From assembly GCF_900091515.1 (NCBI RefSeq), contig NZ_LT607410.1, positions 6,448,001-6,512,000 of the forward strand: 64,000 nt of DNA, read 5' to 3'. Shown here in pieces: positions 59,137-64,000 of this stretch. Position 1 is the stretch's first letter. Each line of letters opens with the position of its first letter. Position numbers and translations under genes: made by a program. The notes beneath the pieces are model-generated. The model was not told the origin of the DNA, searched no databases, and saw only the letters and a program-made list of their open reading frames with translations. The DNA comes from Micromonospora purpureochromogenes (GTDB taxonomy: Bacteria; Actinomycetota; Actinomycetes; Mycobacteriales; Micromonosporaceae).

Positions 59137-59457
59137 GTGGCCACTTACCAAGGGCGGATGTTGGACGCCCTGGGCGACGCGACCCGGCGGTCCGTCTTCG
59201 AACTGCTCGCCGCCGGCCCTCGTTCCGTCGCCGAGATCGCGGCCGAGCTGCCGGTCAGCCGTCCCGCGGTCTCGCAACACCTCAAGGTCCTCAAGGAAGC
59301 CCGACTCGTCTCGTCCACCGCTGTGGGCACCCGCCGCGTCTACGCGCTCGACCCGCACGGTCTGGCCGCCGTACGCGGCTACTTCGACCAGTTCTGGAAC
59401 CACGCCCTGGCCGCGTTCGCGCAGGCCGTGGAGCAACCGCCCGAGGAGACACCGTGA
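59137..59457 (+). CDS. ArsR family winged-helix regulator
   Basis: 106 residues. LDALGDATRRSVFELLAAGPRSVAEIAAELPVSRPAVSQHLKVLKEARLVSS is the HTH; no Cys-rich metal site is seen, so the group that regulates SRPBCC/AHSA1 proteins (metal-independent) is more likely. GTG at 59137 behind a TTGACA/TAGACT promoter. The stop overlaps the SRPBCC start by four bases, so the two are coupled. Confidence 0.9.
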   Translation: MATYQGRMLDALGDATRRSVFELLAAGPRSVAEIAAELPVSRPAVSQHLKVLKEARLVSSTAVGTRRVYALDPHGLAAVRGYFDQFWNHALAAFAQAVEQPPEETP

Positions 59458-59921
59458 CAACCACCGAGCTCACCGTCGTACGCACCAGCGTCGAGGTCGC
59501 CGCCCCGCCCGAGCACGCCTTCACCGTCTTCACCGCCGGCATGAACCGCTGGTGGGAACGCTCGCACCACCTGCTGTCCGGCGAACTCAAGCAGGTCGGC
59601 GTCGACCCGCACGTCGGCGGACGACTCTGGGAGGAGAACGACGCCGGCGAGGTCTGCGTCTGGGGCACGGTCCTCACCTGGGATCCGCCGCGCACCTTCG
59701 CCTTCGCCTGGCTGATCGGCCCCGACTGGAAGGTCCCGCCGCCGGACGCGACCGGCAGCCGGGTCACCGTCACCTTCACCCCCACCGAGACCGGCACCCG
59801 GGTCGACCTGGTGCACGACCAGCTCGACGCGCACGGGTCCGGCTGGGAGGGCGTCCGGGACGCGGTGGCCGGTGAGGGCGGTTGGCCGGCCGGGTTGCGG
59901 CTGTACGCGGCGACCGTCTGA
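59454..59921 (+). CDS. SRPBCC/AHSA1-domain protein
   Basis: 155 residues. RTSVEVAAPPEHAFTVFTAGMNRWWERSHHLL and the later PRTFAFAWLIGPDWK and GTRVDLVHDQLDAHGSGWEGVRDAV are typical of the AHSA1/START-like fold. Coupled to the ArsR gene by GTGA overlap at 59454, a pair widely found in actinomycetes. Ligand unknown; regulated with, and possibly by, its ArsR partner. Confidence 0.88.
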   Translation: MTTTELTVVRTSVEVAAPPEHAFTVFTAGMNRWWERSHHLLSGELKQVGVDPHVGGRLWEENDAGEVCVWGTVLTWDPPRTFAFAWLIGPDWKVPPPDATGSRVTVTFTPTETGTRVDLVHDQLDAHGSGWEGVRDAVAGEGGWPAGLRLYAATV

Positions 59922-60009
59922 CCGGTGCTGCGGGGGTCGGTCCGGATCGGCGGGCCGGCCCCGCTGCCGCCGAGGGCCAGTGCGCTGGGTGAACCGATAC
60001 CGTCGCCGC

Positions 60010-60524
60010 ATACCCGAGCTGATCGCGCCCACTGTCCGCCTGCACGCCCCCCTGGCTCGAGGCGCACGACGAGTGGGGTCCCGGCGTCCACGAGGACGGT
60101 TTCGGGCTGCTGCCGTCCGACGAGGTGGACTCGCCCAGCGGGTTCGCGGCCCGGGTGGCCCGACTGGCTGCCGAGTCGGAGCCGGCGAAGGCGCAGGATG
60201 CCGGGCACGTACCGGTGGATCGTCGACAGCGAGCGGGTGCTGGGCGGGATCGCCCTGCGGCATGAACTCAACGACTTCCTGCTGCGGGTCGGCGGCCATG
60301 TCGGGTACGGCATCCGGCCGTCCGCGCGCCGGCGTGGGCTGGCCACCTGGGCGCCGGGCCGGATGCTCGGCGACGCACGGGCGCTCGGCCTGGACCGGGT
60401 GCTGATCACCTGCGAGGTGGACAACATCGGCTCGGCGAAGACGATCGAGCACCACGGCGGTGTCCTCGAGGACGTCCGGGACACCGAGCCCGGCACCGCA
60501 CGGCGGTACTGGATCAAGCTTTAG
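60010..60524 (+). pseudogene. GNAT acetyltransferase pseudogene
   Basis: Three frames together restore one GNAT protein: PELIAPTVRLHAP (from 60013), WLEAHDEWGPGVHEDGFGLL (from 60053) and YRWIVDSERVLGGIALRHEL (from 60210), ending GARRYWIKL-like at 60524. The acetyl-CoA region GYGIRPSARRRGLATWAPGRM is intact. Between frame 1 and 2 there is one extra C in a six-C run (60047-60052); between frame 2 and 3 another shift. At the expected start ATG the sequence reads ATA (60010), six bases after TACCGT. So start and frame are both damaged. A functional protein is unlikely; sequencing error cannot explain all three. Confidence 0.7.
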
Positions 60525-60651
60525 CGACAATCGGTCTCTGGCGACAATCTCGGCGGGGGTTCCGCCGTCGCACGCCGAACCATGGCTCCGTTTGCCACAC
60601 CGGCCGCTCGGGCACAAGACGACAGAGTCGGTGACGCGAGGAGCGTGGGTG

Positions 60652-61350
60652 GTGAGTTCCCAGGAACCCGCTGTTCCGACCGGTCGTGGCAGCGAACCCC
60701 GTTGGGCGCCCGTCGGCCCGATAGCCATGGCCCTGTCCGCGGTGGCCGTTTCGGCCGCCGGAGCGTTTCTCCTTCGCCGACCGGACGACATCGGCCGGAT
60801 CCTCGGACCTCTGGTGTACGGGCTCGGCATGGTCGGCCTGGTGGGCATCACGGCTCGAGCAGTGGCGGCCAGGGCCCAGCACTTCGCCAGGTTCGGCGTG
60901 CCTACGTTGTGGACACGACCTCCGGTGCGCGGTGTGGAAGACGTCAACCTGCGCCGATGGGAGAACACGATCCGCGGGTTGCGAGCCCCCTGGCCGAACG
61001 AACGCGACTCGATCCTCACCGCGGCGCGTGCCCGAGCCGAGGGACTGCCGGCGATCGTGCTCCCGGCCATCCTCGCGCCGCTGGTCGCCGTCGTGGGTGT
61101 CGTGCTGGTGGGGCGAGTACCCGAATCGCCCCTGTCGATCGTCGTGCTGCCCCAATTCCTCATCGGGCTCGTCACGGCGGTGGTTGCGGTCCGCTACGGC
61201 GTGGACGGGTGGCGCGCTCGTACCTACCTCACGCAGTTCTCGGCGCCGGCGATCGATTCCGGGGATGCGCAGTTGGCCGCTCGCGTGGACGAGGAGGGTC
61301 GGGCGAACTCGGGCCCGGAAGTCCCGACAAGGGCGAGCCATGATCGGTGA
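60652..61350 (+). CDS. Hypothetical four-helix membrane protein
   Basis: 232 residues. Helices are at about 20-38, 45-70, 135-160 and 168-190 (AMALSAVAVSAAGAFLL, GPLVYGLGMVGLVGITARAV, LPAILAPLVAVVGVVLVG, VVLPQFLIGLVTAVVAVRYGV). The large loop between the second and third contains LWTRPPVRGVEDVNLRRWEN. GTG at 60652 follows GAGGAG with nine-base spacing. No family recognised. It ends 15 bp before the 3' end of tRNA-Arg. Confidence 0.6.
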   Translation: MSSQEPAVPTGRGSEPRWAPVGPIAMALSAVAVSAAGAFLLRRPDDIGRILGPLVYGLGMVGLVGITARAVAARAQHFARFGVPTLWTRPPVRGVEDVNLRRWENTIRGLRAPWPNERDSILTAARARAEGLPAIVLPAILAPLVAVVGVVLVGRVPESPLSIVVLPQFLIGLVTAVVAVRYGVDGWRARTYLTQFSAPAIDSGDAQLAARVDEEGRANSGPEVPTRASHDR

Positions 61351-61364
61351 TCAAGGCGCTGACC

Positions 61365-61440
61365 TGGTGCCCCCGGCAGGATTCGAACCTGCGACACACG
61401 GTTTAGGAAACCGATGCTCTATCCCCTGAGCTACGAGGGC
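61365..61440 (-). tRNA. tRNA-Arg (anticodon CCU)
   Basis: Reverse complement folds as a standard 76-nt cloverleaf: acceptor GCCCTCG pairing the CGGGGGC 3' arm, D-arm AGCTCAGGGGATAGAGC, anticodon loop TTCCTAA with CCT, T-arm GGTTCGAATCC, encoded CCA. A -10 TAGACT lies at 61451-61456, ten bases upstream of the 5' end. No att-like direct repeat of its 3' end was found. Confidence 0.95.
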
Positions 61441-61925
61441 GCGAGGGCCTAGTCTAGCGACCTGGGGGTTCACCTGGGGTGGCAGGGAGTGGCCCACGTT
61501 CACCCACGTCACCCGCACCCCCGTTCTCCCAGCCCAGGACCACACCCGGAGCACACGAACCCCGGTTTGCGACCGGCGGTCGGCCACGGTGACCCGCGCT
61601 GGCACCGGTTGACCGGGGTTGGCATCCGCTGGAGAGCACACACCGCGCACATCAGCCAAGATCATGTTGTGCCGCCCGCTCCCCCGGCCCGGGAGCCACC
61701 GGCCGGCAGGAGCGCGCGTCAACGGCATCCCTCCCGGGCTTCGAGGGCTGGCTCAGGCCAAGACGCGGATGCAGGGCCAGCGTTCGGCATGAGTCCCGCA
61801 CGACGCTCAGCGCCCGGATCAGCCACGGACTGCGCTGGATCAGGTCCTACAGCCGTTCCCCCGTGCGATGCCACCCTGGGTCAGGGACCTGTCAGCTCAC
61901 GGGGTTTGCGACGGGTTCCGGCGCG
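61441..61925. other. 485-bp non-coding stretch right of tRNA-Arg
   Basis: Holds the tRNA promoter (TAGACT at 61451-61456). ORFs here lack RBS and recognised motifs; one is simply translation through the tRNA. Nothing else supported was seen. Confidence 0.4.
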
Positions 61926-62660
61926 TTACGGGTTCGGCAGGGTGGTGCGCCAGGCTGCGGCGAGTGCTACCACGTCGGGGTATCGGTCGGCGGGTGTCGT
62001 GGTGGTGGCGCGTACGGCTACCTGTTGTTGGTTGCGGGAGCCGCGCCAGCCGTGTGGGGAGTCGAGGAGGTGGTGGATGGTGCGGCCCAGGGTGTAAACG
62101 GTGGTGCGCTGGTCGATGACGGCACCGCGGACGAATTCTTCGGGGGCCATGTAACGGCGGGATCCGGGGAGGCGGTCGGTGTCCAGGGTGAACGGGCCGG
62201 GACGGTACTCGTCGAGGTCGATCAGGCGTAGTCGACGGGCGTGGAAGTCGTAGAGGAAGCAGCCGTCGTAGAGGTCGACCGCGACGTAGCCGGTCGCGGT
62301 GACGGCCAGGTGCGCGTCGAGGATGGTGTCGATGGCCGCTTCGACGTCGCGCAGGGGTAGTTGCTGGAAACGGTGCAGGGCGCTGCGGTCCGAGCCGTGG
62401 GTGGTGGCGTGGTTCAGCACGCTGCCGTCATGCCACGGGTAGACCAGCGTCGGCCCGTCGAGGACGTGCTCGGGGCGCACGATCGCCGGGTGCCGGACCG
62501 CGGCGTGGAACCGGGCGGCCCGCAGCAAGGAACGGCGGCTCCACGCGGTGGTGGCTGTCTTGACGAACCAGCGACGTCCGGACGCCTCAACGCCGTAGGA
62601 GACGCACCCCGAGTCCTGGGCGTCGAAGATCGCGAACGCGGAGTCCAGGGGTAGTTCCAT
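61926..62660 (-). CDS. Atypical protein-kinase-fold protein
   Basis: 244 residues with a degenerate kinase pattern: GRRWFVKTATTAW (Lys of motif II), HPAIVRPEHVLDG, VYPWHDG hinge, AVDLYDGCFLYD where HRDLKPxN should be (the His and Asn are missing), LIDLDEY for DFG, and RRYMAPEEF for the APE motif. It lacks a clear Gly-rich loop. It may be a pseudokinase or divergent phosphotransferase. ATG at 62660 or GTG at 62663; TACTCT is at 62671-62676, giving a leaderless layout. It resembles stand-alone kinase-like proteins of actinomycetes; substrate unknown. Confidence 0.7.
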   Translation of the reverse strand: MELPLDSAFAIFDAQDSGCVSYGVEASGRRWFVKTATTAWSRRSLLRAARFHAAVRHPAIVRPEHVLDGPTLVYPWHDGSVLNHATTHGSDRSALHRFQQLPLRDVEAAIDTILDAHLAVTATGYVAVDLYDGCFLYDFHARRLRLIDLDEYRPGPFTLDTDRLPGSRRYMAPEEFVRGAVIDQRTTVYTLGRTIHHLLDSPHGWRGSRNQQQVAVRATTTTPADRYPDVVALAAAWRTTLPNP

Positions 62661-62773
62661 CACGTAGAGGAGAGTAGGGCCGTATCTCCTCCGCTGAGCG
62701 CGAACGCCGTCTGGAGCGGACCTGGTGAGTCGCATGGTTGTGGCATCGTGTCACCGCAAGGGGGGTGAGGCAG

Positions 62774-63638
62774 GTGGATGTGTCGTCGGCGCCGACAAGG
62801 TACGCCGAAGCGTTGCTGTTCGCCGCCGGGGTGGTCGATGCGGCCACCCGTCCCCCACACGGCGACCACGGCGAAGAGCTTCTGCGCGACCCCTACGCGC
62901 GGGAAATGCTGAGACATCAGAGCGACTGGTCGTGGTGCGACAACCGGCAGGATGTCGACCTGGCCGCCAGCGGGGCGCTGCGCGCCACCGTCGAGTACGT
63001 CGCCCGTCGTCACGCCACAGCGCTGCCCGACTACACCGGCCGCACCCGTGAACACTGGCCCGACGTCGATGACCGCCTGGCCCGGCTGGCCTCGGCGCTG
63101 CGCTTCGCCCGCCGAGGCCGCCGAGCAGGCCTGGCCGCACCGGCTGCAGCAGGTCCTGGCCCCCTGGGTACGCCAGCGGCTCGCCGCGCTGCTGGCCGCC
63201 ACTGACCGGGCGGAAGGGCTGGGCAGTCTGGACGCCCGCGTGCGGCGCGCGGTCGTGCTGGCCTGGCAGTACCGGTCGGTGCGGCACGAGCTGTTCGCCG
63301 ACCACCACTGGCAGGGACGACCGCCGGCACCATGGTGGTGCCTCGACGGCACGATCGCCGCCCGCTCGCCGTTCGACGGCTACGCCACCACCCAGCTGCC
63401 GTCCTACGCCCTGCACCTGACCCACCTCGACCTCACCACGGGGCGAGGCGAAGGTGAGCTGACCGTCGCCCACTCCGGCACCGCCCCACTGACGTCATAC
63501 CCAGTCACCATCACCGACAGTGCGCCGACACTGCCCACCGGCGTGGAGGCCGAACACCGGACGGCGGTGGCCGACGCGCTGTCAGCCCTCGGCCTCACCC
63601 GTGCCGAAGACTGGGGACCAACCTCGTCAGACCGCTAG
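62774..63638 (+). pseudogene. Hypothetical gene interrupted by a +1 frameshift
   Basis: Frame one starts GTG 62774 after GGGGGGTGAGGCAG and encodes TRYAEALLFAAGVVDAATRPP ... RLARLASALRFA. At about 63107-63111 (GCCCGCC) one extra base moves to a second frame that continues AEAAEQAWPHRLQQVLAPWV ... ALGLTRAEDWGPTSS to 63638. The joined protein would be about 287 residues and alpha-helical N-terminally. It could be a real pseudogene, a sequencing error or programmed shift. No family recognised. Its start is divergent from the kinase-like gene. Confidence 0.55.
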
Positions 63639-63651
63639 GCCGCTGCTGGTC

Positions 63652-63993
63652 TCAGAGGCGAAGGATCCTGTCGTAATCTTCGTCGTACCACCCGTCGGTG
63701 TTGTGCTTCTCGATGGTGCCCGCGACGCGCGTCAGCATCAGCACGTCGCCGTTGAGGGTCAGGGCCGCGTCCTCGGCCCTGCCGGTGAGGATTCTGGCCA
63801 CGGTCGCCAGCATGTGGGGCTTGCCCTTGTCGACCAGGTTGTCCTTGCGCATGTAGAAGCTGACGTCGACGTAGGCCTCCGGCTCCCACTGCCACAGAGC
63901 GCCACCGTCGTCCTCGGCGCTGTAGTAGCCGTGCCGGCCGCCGGTGATGTCCACGACGTACCCGTGCTCGTCGTTCAGTTCGGCGCTGAGCAT
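63652..63993 (-). CDS. Small hypothetical, immunity-like protein (may extend past the edge)
   Basis: 113 visible residues: DEHGYVVDITGGRHGYYSAEDDGGALWQWEPEAYVDVSFYMRKD then LVDKGKPHMLATVARILTGRAEDAALTLNGDVLMLTRVAG and DDRILRL-like end. Acidic and aromatic, with a fold pattern like small SitI3/SMI1-type immunity or stress proteins, but I cannot assign it. ATG at 63993 is only seven bases from the window end, so an upstream start is possible. No toxin gene is visible next to it. Confidence 0.5.
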   Translation of the reverse strand: MLSAELNDEHGYVVDITGGRHGYYSAEDDGGALWQWEPEAYVDVSFYMRKDNLVDKGKPHMLATVARILTGRAEDAALTLNGDVLMLTRVAGTIEKHNTDGWYDEDYDRILRL

Positions 63994-64000
63994 CCTGCCG

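Noticed and set aside
61365..61440. tRNA-Arg as att site of an integrated element
   Set aside because: No direct repeat of the tRNA 3' end and no integrase was seen on either side.
61351..61728. Minus-strand ORF of 125 codons
   Set aside because: Its C-terminal part is a translation through tRNA-Arg (LVAQGIEHRFPKPC...), a common artefact.

Overview
The window is very GC-rich chromosomal DNA from an actinomycete, most likely a Micromonosporaceae member (Micromonospora-like). The evidence is the codon bias, frequent GTG/TTG starts, DUF3117/DUF6758/DUF4190-type proteins, PopR/ClpP, and many genes whose start codon lies 5-9 nt after a TANNNT -10 element (leaderless mRNAs). It is mostly housekeeping chromosome. 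I see no secondary-metabolite cluster, phage, IS element or CRISPR array.

Layout. 1-8 kb: galU (cut by the left edge), a membrane diguanylate cyclase, 5-formyl-THF cyclo-ligase, an FmdB zinc ribbon, a SAF/CpaB-like anchored protein with 33-bp repeats, small membrane proteins, a Fur regulator and a DUF2236 oxygenase. 8.8-17 kb (mostly minus strand): RecB-like nuclease, MarC, PHP phosphoesterase, a SigE-family sigma factor with its coupled membrane partner, a PH-domain protein with a 52-aa membrane peptide, DUF6758, an RNA methyltransferase and a MaoC hydratase. 17.7-25 kb: thioredoxin, an HTTM/DCC neighbourhood, an Rv2578c-type radical SAM gene under a near-consensus SOS box, TetR with its palindromic operator and a divergent membrane gene, and an acyl-CoA dehydrogenase. 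25-35 kb: two DUF4190 proteins, two SDRs, a CoA-ester lyase, a KimA-like permease, an EamA transporter, a HAD hydrolase and PhzF.

35-48 kb matches in gene content a block known from Mycobacterium tuberculosis (Rv1207-Rv1232c): MgtE-like protein, DUF1003, Mrp, TatB, HtrA, O-methyltransferase, DUF3117, Tag, DivIVA-like protein, FolP2. The sigE/rseA pair expected between htrA and the O-methyltransferase is absent. PepA and a paaX/enoyl-CoA hydratase pair lie inside the block. 48-60 kb: an orphan nuoA, a mucin-like surface protein, korAB, a K+ channel, popR-clpP with two abutting PopR boxes, a secreted trypsin-like protease, a Tat-exported beta-helix protein behind a LacI-type operator, and an ArsR/SRPBCC pair. 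60-64 kb is decayed or accessory: a GNAT pseudogene, tRNA-Arg(CCU), a degenerate kinase-like gene, a frameshifted gene of unknown function and an immunity-like ORF.

The most distinctive DNA-level signals are long near-perfect palindromes at convergent gene junctions, two of which share the same core, and several well-formed operator sites (PopR, LexA, LacI-type, TetR). I found no convincing previously undescribed multigene system. The right edge is the best place to look for one.
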